64,000 nucleotides of DNA from Drechslerella dactyloides (GCA_020064725.1 JAGTWJ010000002.1:4216001-4280000), one strand, 5' to 3'. Shown: positions 48,877-61,374, counted from the stretch's first letter. Notes: a model not told the origin generated them from the sequence alone. Numbers and translations are program-made.

Positions 48877-49477
48877 TCAATCTTTCTCAGTAACTCCGAA
48901 TTCTGGAAGCGAGATTTCAACGCATTAGCACTGCTCCTGCGTGCACAATATGCATGCATCCGATAGATACGCACAATAAGCGGATTGATTGTATAGAGTG
49001 ATACGTACCACCGAGGACCGTCTTCAGCCCGACACCTCGCTCGTCGGCAATCATTCCGAGTAGATGTAGTCCTACGTCGCGTATCTCGTTGAAGTCGTGG
49101 AGCAGCTTGATGTGTCGCTGGATCGTTTCCTTGGCGGGATTCCTGATATTATGACATTCGCGAGGCGCGTGCATAACATTAGCTCGGGCGAGTATAATTA
49201 AACAGGATAGTGGTGGCTTCGTTACTCTAGTTGTTCGGTTATGGCCTGGATTTGTGCATTGATTCTGGCTTGTTCGGCTTCGAGAGCGGCGATTTTAGCT
49301 AGGAGAGTGTCCTAGAGAAGGATACATGAGCCAGCTGGGTACCATACATTATTGCGCTGAGCGCGATGAAAGGATGGGGTTGCATACACGAATCTTGAGC
49401 TCTTTTGCGGTGGCTTGCGTGTGCATGGTAGTGTCAGTTTGCTCGGTGGAAGACAACGAAGGCTGTTGGGACGCCAT
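48877..49477 (-). CDS. SWI5: DNA recombination protein Swi5/Sae3
   Basis: Four short exons give a protein of roughly 100 residues. ATG at 49477 starts MASQQPSLSSTEQTDTT, ending at GTGTATG near 49390. A coiled-coil exon follows (KIAALEAEQARINAQIQAIT). The third exon holds the family core, NPAKETIQRHIKLLHDFNEI and RDVGLHLLGMIADERGVG. A last small exon reads GEFGVTEKD before TGA at 48877-48879. That core is diagnostic for Swi5/Sae3, the small partner of Sfr1/Mei5 that loads Rad51 and Dmc1 on single-stranded DNA. The last exon joins in phase and gives the usual EFGV-type ending. Exact limits of the first intron are less certain. The start lies only about 210 bp from divergent BMT5. Confidence 0.85.
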
Positions 49478-49690
49478 GGTGCAGTATCGATGACGGGAAC
49501 TGTGGAGAGATCAGTTCGAATGTTAGGCTAAGGGAGGCGTGGCTGTTGTGTTGGCGAGTGGTATATATCGTGCGAACAAGCGCCGCAAGCGCGCGTGTAT
49601 CCTGCTCTCTCTCGACTTCACCTCAACCTCAGCGTCATGACCACATCAACCACCATGCCGACATCGCGATAACACCCACCCGCCGTCGCC

Positions 49691-50539
49691 ATGAAGCGCA
49701 AAAAGAACGAGGCAAAGCGTGCGCGAAAGCCCGCTGCGCGCTCCACCCCTCTCAAACCCCAGCACGGCGCCAAAGTCACCAAGCCCACCAGCAAATCCAA
49801 GTCGACCTCCACCACCCACTCCACCATCCCAACCGTCCCATTCACACCCACCGACGCCGTCCTGCTCATCGGCGAAGGCGACTTCTCCTTCTCCAACGCC
49901 GTCCTAACCGCCTCCCTCACCACCCCGCCAGGCACCCTCACCGCGACCACCAACGAATCCGAAGCGACAACGCTGCTCAAATACCCACAGGCGGAATCCC
50001 ACATAACCCACCTCCGCACCCTCGCCCACCGCGTCGTCTTCTCCGTCGACGCGACAAAGCCGCTCCCGAAAGCGCTCAAACAAACCACCTACGACGCTAT
50101 CCTCTTCAACTTCCCGCACACAGGCGGCTTGACAACGGCCGTCGACCGCCAGGTCCGCGCGAACCAGCAGCTGTTATTATCGTTCCTGACAAACGTCAAG
50201 CCGCACCTGTCGCCCGGCGGCGTCGTCGCGATAACCTTGTTCGACGGCCAGCCGTACGCGCAGTGGGATGTCCGGGGACTGGCAAAGGTGACGGGGTATT
50301 CGTGCCGTCGAAGCTTCAAGTTCGATGCAGGTCTGTATCCGGGGTATCGCCACGTGCGAACGATTGGCAACCGCGACCGCGAGGGCGACTGGAAGGGCGA
50401 GGAGCGTGGGGCCCGCACGTATCTGTTTGAGGTTGCGGAGGGCGGGAAAGACGGCGGTGCGAAGCGTGCTAAGCGCCAGGGGAAGAAGCAGACCGCGGGG
50501 AAAAAGAAGGCGGGCGAGAGCAGTGACGATGACGACTGA
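49691..50539 (+). CDS. BMT5: 25S rRNA (uridine-N3)-methyltransferase, Bmt5-like (DUF2431)
   Basis: This is a single exon of 282 residues. A Lys/Arg-rich N-terminus (MKRKKNEAKRARKPAARSTP) fits nucleolar targeting. The DUF2431 Rossmann-type methyltransferase follows: LLIGEGDFSFSNAV is the SAM-binding loop, then DATKPLPKAL, YDAILFNFPHTGG, NQQLLLSFLTNVKPHLSPGG and PYAQWDVRGLA. The C-terminus is Lys-rich and ends in GESSDDDD. In yeast Bmt5 makes m3U2634 in 25S rRNA. Other DUF2431 paralogues exist, so the exact target is inferred. GC-rich third positions make long shadow frames here. Confidence 0.9.
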   Translation: MKRKKNEAKRARKPAARSTPLKPQHGAKVTKPTSKSKSTSTTHSTIPTVPFTPTDAVLLIGEGDFSFSNAVLTASLTTPPGTLTATTNESEATTLLKYPQAESHITHLRTLAHRVVFSVDATKPLPKALKQTTYDAILFNFPHTGGLTTAVDRQVRANQQLLLSFLTNVKPHLSPGGVVAITLFDGQPYAQWDVRGLAKVTGYSCRRSFKFDAGLYPGYRHVRTIGNRDREGDWKGEERGARTYLFEVAEGGKDGGAKRAKRQGKKQTAGKKKAGESSDDDD

Positions 50540-51419
50540 ATGGGGGCCCAGATGAGTGCGACGTGATACAAGGTCGTGATTTTGATGTTGGAGTCACGAA
50601 AGCCACGCCTCGAACGGCAACGTTAAAACGTCGTCTGTAGCCGCGCCGGCTGACATATTTATAATATGTATATAGAACTACTTTTTCACTGTGTATATGC
50701 ATAGCGTGCATGGGATATTGATTGGATTATACTACTAGCATTGTCGGTCTATAGGTTATCATGAAACATGCTATTTATTTACAGGATGTAAGGGACAAAT
50801 TCAAGCAAGATGGTATCAATCCATGCGCCCGCAAATTCCTCCATTAGAACTACAGTTATTCCGTGAATGTAGAGAAGAGATATCCGAGAGAAATAGTGCG
50901 CATCTCCAAGGCCGATACCAAGAAAAGGGAAGATAGTGCATTAAAAACAAAATATTAATAACCGCCATGTGCACATACGTACGCAAACAATACGTCCGTA
51001 CCCAGCAAACCCAATGCGTGCAGAGAAGAAAAGAAGCGAACAATAAGTAATTAAAAAAGAGGAGAAAAGGGTAATCCAAACGGTAGCGCAGTGTGGCGAT
51101 GGAATATAATATATAGCTCATGTGCATGCATGCTGAACAGCGACCAATCGGCCAAGGTATCGTATCATTCAACTAACCAACCAACCAACCAACCGCCTCC
51201 GCTCTCGAAGAGGAGAGGAGTACTGGCGAGCAAACATGCTCGCACCCATGCAAACGCTAAACCGCCAAACTTTTGTACCAAAAAAATCTTAGACGTGCCA
51301 AATTCACGTGCGCAGTCGCAAAATGCAACGACAAAAAAAAAACACACACAACGATACTCACTCACATCGTGCGTGGTATACGCAACAATGGCAGTGGGGA
51401 GTGCATCTTCGGTCTTTTT
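50540..51419. other. Intergenic
   Basis: This is the convergent gap between BMT5 and the ABC transporter. It includes a CCAA tetranucleotide run at about 51175-51194 and A-rich runs near 51330. No gene was recognised. Confidence 0.6.
51175..51194 (+). repeat. CCAA tetranucleotide repeat
   Basis: About five tandem AACC units lie downstream of the ABC transporter stop codon. This is a simple microsatellite. Confidence 0.8.
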
Positions 51420-54400
51420 CTATGTCTTTCCGAGACCCTGCAGCTTGACCAGCTCTGCATAGCGCCGCTTAAGCGCCATGAGTTCGTGGTGCGTGCCGGA
51501 CTCGACAATCTTGCCCTGGTCGAAGACGTAGATGACGTCCGCATTCTGGATCGTGCTGAGTCTGTGTGCTACGCAGATGGTTGTCCGGCCCTCGCGCGCG
51601 TTGTCGAGGGCGGCCTGAACGACCTTTTCGGACTCGCTGTCGAGCGCGGAAGTAGCTTCGTCGAGGAGACTAAAAAAGAAACATTAGTCAGCAGACAGTC
51701 ATTGATAAAATATTTGGGAAGTGGTGGATACGTACAGAATCTTTGGATTACGGATCAATGCGCGCGCGATGGCGATACGCTGTTTCTGTCCACCGGAAAG
51801 CAGGACACCGCGCGATCCACACAGAGTCTCGAAACCCTCTGGTAGCGACATGATGAAATCGTAGATGTTCGCGTCTCGGCACGCTTTGTGGATCTCTTCA
51901 TCCGTCACGCCGTCGCGGAGCGCGCCGAGCACGATGTTGTGCTTGATCGTGCCCTGGTACAGCGTTGGCTCTTGTGACACCAGCGCCATGTGCGACCGGA
52001 GATCCTTGAGGTTCAGCTCGGAGATATCCTGGCCGTCGAGCGTGATGTCACCGGTGAGCGGATTGTAGAACCGCTCGATCAAGCTGATCGTGGTGGATTT
52101 GCCGCAACCGGAGGGGCCGACGAGCGCGACGTATTGGCCGGGCTTGACGGTCAAGCTGAGTCCGCGGAGAACGGGCTGTGTAGGACGGGTCGGGTAGCGG
52201 AAGTGCACTTCGTTGAATTCGATAGTACCTTCAACAGAGTCGACCTTGTCGCCTTCGTCGGACCAGCTGTCGATTTCAGGTTTGCGGTCGAAGAGCGCCT
52301 TGAGGGTCTGCGCGGCGTGTTTCGCCTTACCCATATCTGGGGCGAAGGAGAAGATGGTTCCCGCGGACTGCGCGCCAAAGATGACGGCGGTGAAGCAGAC
52401 GAAGAACTGGAAGACCGAGAGCTCAAACTTGGAGATGAGGGTACCGCCCCACCAGAAGCCGAGAGCGACGCAGAAGAACACAAACGACTGGGACATGGCG
52501 TACAAAAAGGACGACTTGAACGTGGTCTTCAAGCTCTTCTTCTCCTGTTGCGCCAATTGGCTGCTGTAATTCGTCAGGACGTCCTGCTCGCGGGTGAGTG
52601 TTGCAACGGTCCGGATGCTGGAGGTAGCCTCGCAGGCGTAGCTTGCGCTCTTCTCGTAAGCTTCCTTGGCGATCGTCTGGAACCGGGCTAGAATCCAGAA
52701 CCTGAAGAAACCACAGGCCAGCAGAAGGGGGACAGTGGCGATGACAACCAATGCGAGCTTCCAGGCGATACCAAGAGACAAGATGAACGCGGCAATAAGC
52801 GTCGTCAAGACAATGGCAATGGTACCCAGCGTAACACCAGAAAGACCCGCAAGATACGTCGTCTCAGTCGACAGCAGCGTTGTAAGGGCACCGGAAGTGT
52901 GCTTTTCGTCGTCAAAGTAGGCGATATCCTGGCGCAACAGGGTTCTGAACGCCTCCATGCGCACGCGGCGGACGAGTTTCTCGGAGCAGATGGCGAAGGC
53001 GACACCTTGGCCGGTGTAAGAGATCAGTTGGGTGCCGGCAAGCATGATATACATTGCCGACCAAAAGTTGACTTCGGATGAAATCTTGTCCGCCTGCGTT
53101 CTGGGGTCGTAGGACAGCGCCGAGATGGACTTGGCAAAGATGACGGACTGGGTTGGGTAACCGCCACCGGCAACGATACAAAGGAACACGCCGATGACCA
53201 TGAGCCACATTTCCGACCTGTTGTAGGATGCAATGAGCTTGATCAAAGTCCACAGGCTGTATTCTTGAACTTCCTCAGCGGGCTTCGCAGCGAGAGCGGC
53301 GCTGGCAGCACTCTTAGTGGTGTCAGCGCGAGCCAAGCGATTCGCCATCTCGATATCAGCAGGGTCAACTTCGGCGGCGTGGGCGCTGGCCTTCGTGCGG
53401 GTGCGTTGAAGCTTGAGTTCCTCGGCGACCTCCGCGAGCTTCTCGTCGGCTTCATCTTCGTTAGGTCGGTCCTTGGCTTCCTGGAATTGCTGAGCTTCGA
53501 CAAGATTGTAGTATGCGCCTCGGGCTTCGAGCAAGTCGTTGTGCTTGCCTTGTTCGACGATGCGGCCTTGGGACATTACAACAATGTTGTCCGCGTTTTT
53601 GATTGTAGACAGGCGATGGGCGATGATGATAGATGTGCGGTTCTGAGCAGCCTTGTCGAGAGCAGCCTGGACGATACCTTCGCTTCGAGTGTCCAAAGCG
53701 CTGGTGGCTTCGTCCAACAAAAGGATCTTGGGGTCACTGACAATAGCACGGGCGATGGCGATACGTTGCTTCTGACCACCAGAGAGCGAGAATCCGCGCT
53801 CACCAACATTGGTCTCGTAGCCTTCCGGAAGGGAGTTGATGAATTGCGCGGCGTTGGACATTTCGCAAGCCTGCTCGATGAGCTGGCGTTTCTTTTCATC
53901 AGCGGCGTTTTCGTACGAGGTGCCGATAAGACCAAAGGCGACGTTTTCGTAGATGGTAGCGTTGAACAAGACGGGCTCTTGCTGCACTAGCGAGACGTTT
54001 TCTCTCAACCAACGCAGATTCAGAGTCTTGATGTCGTGGCCGTCGAGAAGGACTTCTCCAGCTACAGGGTCATAGAAACGCTCGACGAGACCAACGATCG
54101 TGCTCTTTCCGCTGCCGGATGCACCAACGAGCGCGGTGGTCTTTCCAGCTGGGACGACGAGGTTCATATCCTCGATGACGACAACCTCGGGGCGAGAAGG
54201 GTAGATGTGCTTGATATTCTTCAGCTCAATGTCACCTTTGACCTCCGCAAGCTTGTCGCCGTCATTCGTGCTTGGATCCAAGGGCGACTGGCGGTCAATG
54301 GTGCTGAAGATTTTCGCGGCAGCGGCGACAGCCGTAGTCATCGCCTGGACGTTGGGAGCGATACCACCCAAACTGAAAGCACCGATGATGATAGCCATAA

Positions 54401-55538
54401 GCACGTTGATGACGTCGTTCAAGCCAGCCTCGCCTCTGATGAAGAAACGAGAACCTTGCCAGAACGCAAGACCGTAGTTCAGGTAGATGATGGTCATCAG
54501 GGCGCCCAGCATGAAGGCGAGGATGCTCTTGTGTTTCCGGCCATACACCTCGGCGGTCAGGAGATATCCTTCGTACTGGTCCGCGAGTTTACCTTGCGTA
54601 CCAAAGGCGACGGCGTTTCTGATGGACGAGAAGACTTCTTCAGCGACTGCACCGCCTTTCGCATACGAATCAATCGCCAGCTTGTTGTATTTGACCATGA
54701 ATTTTCCGGTGACGCCAAGAACCAAGTTGATGGCAACGACGGCAGAGAACAAGATAAGTGTCAACTTCCAACTTCTGATGAACGCGATGATGAAGGCGGC
54801 GACAAAAGTAGAGAGTGCATGCAACGTCAGCGCGACCTTTTCGGAGATACCCGTGTTGATGAGGGCGACATCTGCAGTAATGCGAGTCGTGACCTCGCCA
54901 GCACCCAGCTTGTCAAAGTAGCCGATATTTTGGCGCAGGATGGCGGCGAGGAACTGTTCACGGATCTTGCCTGAGATTCTTTCGGCAATGTGGATGGATA
55001 CGACGGTGGAGAAGTACACGAGGACAAACTCGCCGATGCCCATGTAGACGAGGTACAGCGTGAGTTTCTCCACTGTGTCTAGGAGTCTGCGGGGTGCATC
55101 GGGGTCTTCGCCAGGTCGGACGCTCATGAAATGGGCGAATTCACCAGCGAGGTTACCAAAGACAATGGTCATGAGCGGTAGGACGGCGCCAGCGGCGATT
55201 GAGGCGGCATGGGAGATGAGAAGGATGGTTAGGTCCCCGCGGCTGGCATAGCGGTAGAGTGTGAAGTAGTTGATGTTGGATTCCGGGATGTCGACCTGCT
55301 TCTTGATGATCGCGGCCTCTTCTGGCGAGAGGTGCGCATACGGGTCCTTTTCCTCATCTTTGACGGCGTATTTGGAGTCAAGCTTGTCGAGCTTGGGTCC
55401 GTCGGAGGAATTACCGTCGGAGCCATTAGCAGACCTGGGCTTTTCGGTAATGGTGTTATCGGCAGGCGTGTCCCTGGTTATCGAAGAGTGTTCGCTGTCG
55501 CCAGCCGGCGGCTGGTCTTTGGCGTTGGAGGAAGACAT
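51420..55538 (-). CDS. ABCB-type (MDR) full-size ABC transporter
   Basis: Two exons (55538-51736 and 51669-51420) give 1350 residues, the usual size of a full TMD-NBD-TMD-NBD exporter. Each half has six predicted membrane helices. NBD1 shows Walker A GASGSGKST (about residue 476), signature LSGGQKQR and Walker B ILLLDEATSALD. NBD2 shows GPSGCGKST (about 1144), LSGGQKQR and, across the intron, LLDEATSALD. Both ATP sites look intact. The N-terminal KDPYAHLSPEEAAIIKKQVD and domain pattern match fungal plasma-membrane multidrug pumps related to Aspergillus Mdr1 and S. pombe Pmd1. Substrates cannot be read from sequence. The 66-nt intron interrupts NBD2 just before Walker B, so missing it gives a protein lacking a complete second ATPase. 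No biosynthetic cluster surrounds it. Confidence 0.93.
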
Positions 55539-57796
55539 GCTTCCCGCCTAGAAGCTGGGCGCGGACTTGTCTTTCGGCAGGCGGAATTCGCGAAGGGGGG
55601 TCTGGCAACACAGCGAGGGCGTCGTCAGTGCAGAGTTCGGACAAAGAGGAAGCGGATATCGGTGAAGGAAAGAAAGAAAATAAGGAGAAGGAGAAGATGG
55701 GAGTGAAGGGTGAACTTACGGGTTGGCTTCCTGCGGCTTCTAGCTATATAGCGGGCATGTGGAGGGTGTGGATAAGTAAGTGATTGGTGGCGGTTGTGGT
55801 AGTGTATCAACAATGGCGTCGACGCAACTACAATAACGTTATCCCGGTGAATGACTCGACTGGATGCAACAGCGGCCGGAATAATTGCTTTATGCGGCTC
55901 GTCGATAGTATGCAAATGAGGTTTAGGAAAACAAAAAGGTTAGGATTGAAGCGTTAGGAGTTCGGCCGCCTAATATACTAAAGTATATTGCCGGACTTAA
56001 CTGAATGAGGGCCAGAGATGTGAGTCGGCTGTATGGTTAACGGCGAGCGATGTTGGCGGATGCGCTCCGTCGATGCGCAGAAAGTGGAACTAGTATGCAC
56101 CGTCAATGCGCGCAATGAGACGATGACTCGACTGATAAACTAGTCGAGAGAGCAACGGACAGGCTACGTATGCAGTACAAATAGATCGCCTGGTTACGTC
56201 GACCGCTAACGTTACTAGCTGATTAATCGAGGGTTTTATTAGAAGGAGGTGACGATAATAGAGTTGAAGGGGAGCAGACAAGGAAGCCCTAACTGTATGT
56301 CAAACTATAGTTTCCGACTGAGCAGCGGTCGACGATATCCTTCGGACACGAGCCCGACGGCGGACCAATAACAGCGCCTGCGTATCGATGGGATTGCGCA
56401 TGCGGGCAGTCTGTACCCTGAGTGTTTTTTCCATGCATAGCCCCATGCCCTGCCAAATGCAAATTAACACGAGGTCTCGGATCTTGGGCCTCCCGACAGC
56501 AGCGAGGACGTCCGTCCCAGAAAAGCGAGCATCCGTCCAGGGATTAGCGCTCGTGCTTCCCGTCCCAGGGAGAGAGAGCTTCGCTCAACTGCGAGCAGCA
56601 ACCAAAAATCACAACCAAGGAGAGTTTTCATTCGATTCCCGAAACCATGATGCAGCCTTCGCCTGATACGACCAGAACGGGCAAGGCCACTGGCTGGCCG
56701 CTAGATGACAAAGGGGCGAGCGTTGAATGGCTGGCCTGCTGTGACTAATCTGCGGACATCGGCTGAATTCTTGCCTCCGACAAGCAGCAGCTTCCCCACC
56801 TGGGCGCACCAATACGAGTGCGTGGGCAAAAGCCTGAGGGCACACAGCATGTGCACACAGCATGCGCAGAGCTGGCCGGGAAGCCGGGCTTCCGAGGGTG
56901 CGTGGAGATCGGCGCCGGGGCCGTGCCAAGGACCGAAGGCGTGGTAACTTTAATACAACGTTCCCCAGCGACCGCATGGGCAAAGACAAATCTCCGTCCG
57001 CAGAGCATCGCATTGCAGACTCCATATCACGGTTATCGGATCTGTCATATCGAGTCAGTATGATCCTGTCTGAGAAATGCTCGAGTCTGGAAGGGAACGC
57101 GGGTCAAATATGCAGTTTCAGCCCCGGAGGAAGGACCCCTGACGGAAGTCGCTAGTAGTAGATTACGTACGTGGGTCCGCGGCCTCCTCCGCGGCTTGTC
57201 GTCCGTCACTTGTCTCGGCGCGCGTGGTGTGGTTATGCCGGATCCGCGGACACCGCGGCCTGCCCGCGATCTCTGGATGGCCGATGGAGCTACTGTTTAC
57301 TTGTGTGTAGCTTCGACCCCGCGATCCTTCTCGGGTCCGGAGCAATGTACCGAGAGACGGCGATGTAGGGATAGACACTGCATGCATGTTGAGTTACGTT
57401 GCATGGTCGTTCGATGAGTCAATGGTGGGACAACAGCGGATGAAGTTTGGTTTGGGATTGGAGGCTGAGAGGACCGGAGCCTCTGCTGGGCTTTAACATC
57501 ACGACTTCGCGTCAGCAGCGAGCCTCTCCTATCTGCCGTGAATGTGTTGTCAACATTCGTTTGTGTTGTGGCACAGGTTTGTTTGCCAGTTTGACAGATC
57601 ACGTGAATCAAACTGTTTGACGATTTGAGGATTGCCCGCTTCGGATGAGGGCTTAAAACCCTAGCATGCTGCCGAAGTGTTGCCACTGCCACTTGTCGAA
57701 ATCTGCACAACCAGCTAAACCAAAGTACCTTCATCACCATTATCAAAGACGATTCGACGACACCTCGCTCGAGCCGACTGACAGAACAACATCATA
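55539..57796. other. Intergenic, divergent promoters of the ABC transporter and RPL39
   Basis: 2.26 kb lie between the two start codons. The ABC-proximal 250 bp are purine-rich on the plus strand (pyrimidine-rich leader on the coding strand). A short frame at about 56975-57155 starting MGKDKSPSAEHR looks mildly protein-like, but I cannot support it. No tRNA or repeat was recognised. Confidence 0.5.
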
Positions 57797-58256
57797 ATGC
57801 CTGTACGTATCAAACGCCGATACAATGCTCGGAGTCACTCTGGTCGATTTGGTAGGAAGGACAGCTGGACAGACGGGTAGCGGAGGTCGAAACCGAAGCC
57901 GATACCATCGACGCAAAATATCGAACACCGCCGACGTCGATGTCCCGCCGACTTTCATTGAATGACCAAGAGCCGCTCCGAGCATCTCGCCGCCGATATC
58001 GAAGACATATTGCAGTGACGGGAGGATGCTGATTGTCGATTTAGAGCCAAAAATCTTTCCGGACCAAGGTCAAGTTGGCCAAGGCCAAGAAGCAGAACAG
58101 ACCCATCCCGCAATGGATCAGATTACGGACAGGCAATACCATCAGGTGCGGCAATATCACTCTCTATACTATGTGACAAAGCAGACGGCTGATGAGCCCT
58201 TATGCAGGTATAACGCCAAACGCCGACACTGGAGAAAGACCCGCATTGGAATCTAA
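57797..58256 (+). CDS. RPL39: 60S ribosomal protein L39 (eL39)
   Basis: Three exons (57797-57802, 58045-58145, 58208-58256) give exactly 51 residues, the universal eL39 length. After splicing, MP from the 6-nt first exon joins SQKSFRTKVKLAKAKKQNRP, then IPQWIRLRTGNTIR and YNAKRRHWRKTRIGI. eL39 lines the exit end of the ribosomal peptide tunnel. The first intron begins two codons after the start, a common arrangement in fungal ribosomal-protein genes. I looked for a C/D-box snoRNA in the 242-nt first intron and saw no C box. The gene is too fragmented to appear as one open frame. Confidence 0.97.
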
Positions 58257-59512
58257 ACGGTTTCACTGCGTGCCACTTGTCTCTTGCTGTTTATACTATC
58301 ATACCCTCGACCTCCTCGACTTCCATACTTTTCATCCATCCATCATGTCTTCTTGAACGACTGCAACCTACTATAATATGACCGTCCGACCTCGATCCCA
58401 TCTGCGGCTTCCTCGCCCGCGTCTCCTTCCGATCTATACACAACCCGTCGAACGCCATACAACTTGAATCGAGGTGGCAGGGATGGGACCGACGGATAGG
58501 ATATGGTCGGGGTTGCTTAGATCTGTTGCGCTGCTGCTGGGTTTTCGCGGGGATATCTTCTTTCTTTTCCGTTCTTCGTTGTATTTATGAATCCAGTCGA
58601 TGAGCCGGCATAGGACGGTTTATGAGATGCTATGGAATATGGCTACCGTGGGCGAGCCGAACCACTCCTATCGTAATACAGTGCCTGCAGCGAGGAAATA
58701 AGGTGACGATGGCAAGCGGATGTATGTGAGGTACCGAAGCTTCTGCTAAGATCCTTGGTATTAGCTTGGTGTGCAGAATTAAACGCGGCTGAGGCGTCTA
58801 TTGGACTATATTTCAGGATGATATTATCATCCTCAAACTTCAAGACTACACTTTTCGAACCTTGGACATCACTCCACCACAGTATGAAGCCGTCTCTCCG
58901 CCATCGCCGTATCATAGTGCGACGCTTCTCGATGCGAGACCTGCCTAAGCATGCAGATCGTCTACACCGCCGTACAACTTCTGGTGCTGCTGCTGCAAGG
59001 GTCGAGCCCCAGCAGCGTACGTAAGATGTGATCACATATCAAAATCTGCCATCGACGAGGACGCCGCTCAGTTCCCGATTCCAACCCCGCTTGCAGGTAT
59101 ACGAGGACCGGCAATGTTGCACCTGCCGGCTGGCGAGGGGGCGAGTTGACGAGGGAGAGCAGGTGGTTTCGCAAGTGCTGACTGGAATTTGGGCTTGGCG
59201 GCCAGCCTAATGGTACCTGACCTAGACCCCAGTGTTTCTCCCGCAAGCTCTTCACACCGCTGAATTGTCTCTACGATGAAACGAAGTCACCAGCCTACCG
59301 GACCGATGCAATGAGCGACTGAAGCGGCTGCGGGCGTATATACATACGTAACACCCCCTTCTCCTCCGGCCAGTTCTCCGCGTCGCGGAACGTTTAAACT
59401 ATCGCATTCGCTCGCGTCGATTATAATTACCAACCGAAACTCCTGATTATAAAGTACCTCACCCCTTCATCCGGACCTCACGGCAACGACTGCCACGGAG
59501 CATACACACACG
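58257..59512. other. Intergenic
   Basis: This is the RPL39 3' flank and YTP1 promoter. Frames at 58643-59035 and 58962-59255 have no recognisable domain. Nothing else was seen. Confidence 0.55.
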
Positions 59513-61374
59513 ATGTCGCCGCCATCGATACTACCGCCGTCGCTCCTCCTCCTACCGCTACCGCTCCTCGCCCTCGCCGGCTCCGCGATCGCTCACGACC
59601 ACGATGGCGTCACGATTCCCGAAGGCCAACACACGACGGACGACCCGCTGGACGCAATACTATGGCTGCACATCCTACTCATGACGACGGCCTTCGGGCT
59701 GCTGTACCCGCTGGGCATGGTGCTCGGTCTCGTCCGCAACCGCTTCCACGTGCCCGTGCAGATTGGGGCGTCGTGCGTCGCGATACTCGGGTGGTTTCTG
59801 GGACACGCGCACGGCGGGCGGCAGTTCGAGGATGGGAATGCGCATAGTGCTTATGCGCCGTTTCTGGCGACGGGGGTCGTCGTGCAGGTTGTTCTGGGAG
59901 TGTATTTGAAGCTGCATTTGGAGCGCGGGTGGCATGGAAGGATTCGGGGCGTGGTTGTCACGGCGCATGGGGTCGTCGGGCGGGTTATGCCGGTTGCGAC
60001 GTGGGTGCAGATGCTGTTTGGCGGGATCACTGCGTATGTATCGTCGTCTATGGTTTGGGTTGGTGGTAGTGCTGACTGGGATGTGTTAGGCTTGGATTTT
60101 GCCATGCGGATCATCTGGGGCAGTGTCTTGCGCATTTTGTAAGTCTACGATGCGATGGAGCCTACTACGGGTGCTGGATGGTGTGGAAGAATGGCTAATG
60201 GGGTGGTACGGGTAGATTATGGGCAGCTCGTTTATCGCGTATGCGATTGTGATGACGCTGATGACGCTCATCGGGCAAGCGTGGCTACGGCGGCAGGGAC
60301 GCGCGCCGGAATTCTGGGACTCCCTCATCATTGCGGTGTGGGGATTCGTCAACACCTGTTCGTCACCTCTCTTTCCCTCGTTGATAAGCTGTAGACGGTC
60401 TGCTGACGCTATTATATAGTTACTGAACACGTAAGATGGCCGGTTTACTCTATTATATTCTAGAGGGAAGTGAGCTAACTGCGGCGGATTGGAATTGTAC
60501 AGCGTTGGGGCCAGTCATGGAGTCATGGCGATTACCAGCATACGTCTATGGGCATCGTGTGGTGGTGCGCCGGGCTGCTGGGACTGTGGCTGTCGAGGGG
60601 TAGGAACAGTGAGGCGCGGCGAAACCTGATCCCCTCGATTGTAATATTCCTAACTGGATGGGCGATGGTACGTTTCATCCGCATTACAAATCCTATTCCC
60701 TATCTATATATTGTAGATTATCACTGTGGAGTCATGCTAATGGGTGATATCGTATACAGTCATCGCACGTACAGCATCTTGAATTCTCGACAAAAGTGCA
60801 CGCAGTATTCGGATACACGCTCATGGCGGCAGGTCTAACACGACTCATCGAAATCGCATTCGTCCTGCGAGACCGCAGCGCGCGGCCGAACGGGGAGCCA
60901 TCCACCTTCCAGCATCTGCCTCCTTACGTACGTTCCCATTCTTCATCGTAGTATGAACATGACTAATTATGGTGCGGACGGCAGTTACTCATCGCATCGG
61001 GCTTCCTATTCATGGGCGCCAACGAAGAAATGCTGCACATGCTCCACGAATTGGGTGTGGACCACGTATCCTACCTGCTCATCTTGTACTCGACCGCCTT
61101 CCTGCTCTACCTCTTCGTTCAGATCCTCGTGTACGTGTACGCTACCAACACGAAGAAGGATGCACCCGCTGGCGCGGTTAATGGGAGTGCTGGTGGTGGA
61201 GGTGGACGGAGACGGCTGGGGTTGCCGCCGATTGAAACGCGGGGTCGCGAGGAGGAGTTTGAGCTGGAGGGACTGCTGAGCGATGATGAGAGGGAGCGGG
61301 TGCTGGATAGTGCGAGGACACGAGTGGGGCGGGATGAGGAGGAAGGCGAAGCGCGGATGAAGGAGGCGATATAA
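59513..61374 (+). CDS. YTP1: Ytp1-like multi-pass membrane protein (DUF2427)
   Basis: Seven exons can be joined; they start at 59513, about 60077, 60217, 60419, about 60510, 60762 and 60985. The spliced protein opens with a signal peptide (MSPPSILPPSLLLLPLPLLA). It then has a DUF2427-like four-helix part (AILWLHILLMTTAFGLLYPL, HVPVQIGASCVAILGWFLGH) and the Ytp1 C-terminal membrane domain (FIMGSSFIAYAIVMTLMTLI, GQSWSHGDYQHTSMGIVWWC, LLIASGFLFMGANEEMLHML). It ends in a soluble Glu/Arg-rich tail. The family is related in layout to cytochrome-b561-like membrane proteins; its job is unknown. One exon, TTACTGAACAC, is only 11 nt and must be included to keep frame. Histidines such as the HDHDG, HAHGG and HGDYQHTS motifs suggest metal or haem binding, which is inference. 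Confidence 0.88.

Noticed and set aside
54036..54974. 312-codon frame antisense to the ABC transporter
   Set aside because: It lies opposite the first nucleotide-binding and membrane domains; no independent features.
56975..57155. Short plus-strand frame starting MGKDKSPSAEHR
   Set aside because: It is mildly protein-like, but no splice support, family or neighbour context was found.
57803..58044. Possible intronic snoRNA in RPL39
   Set aside because: No C box (TGATGA) with a matching D box was found.
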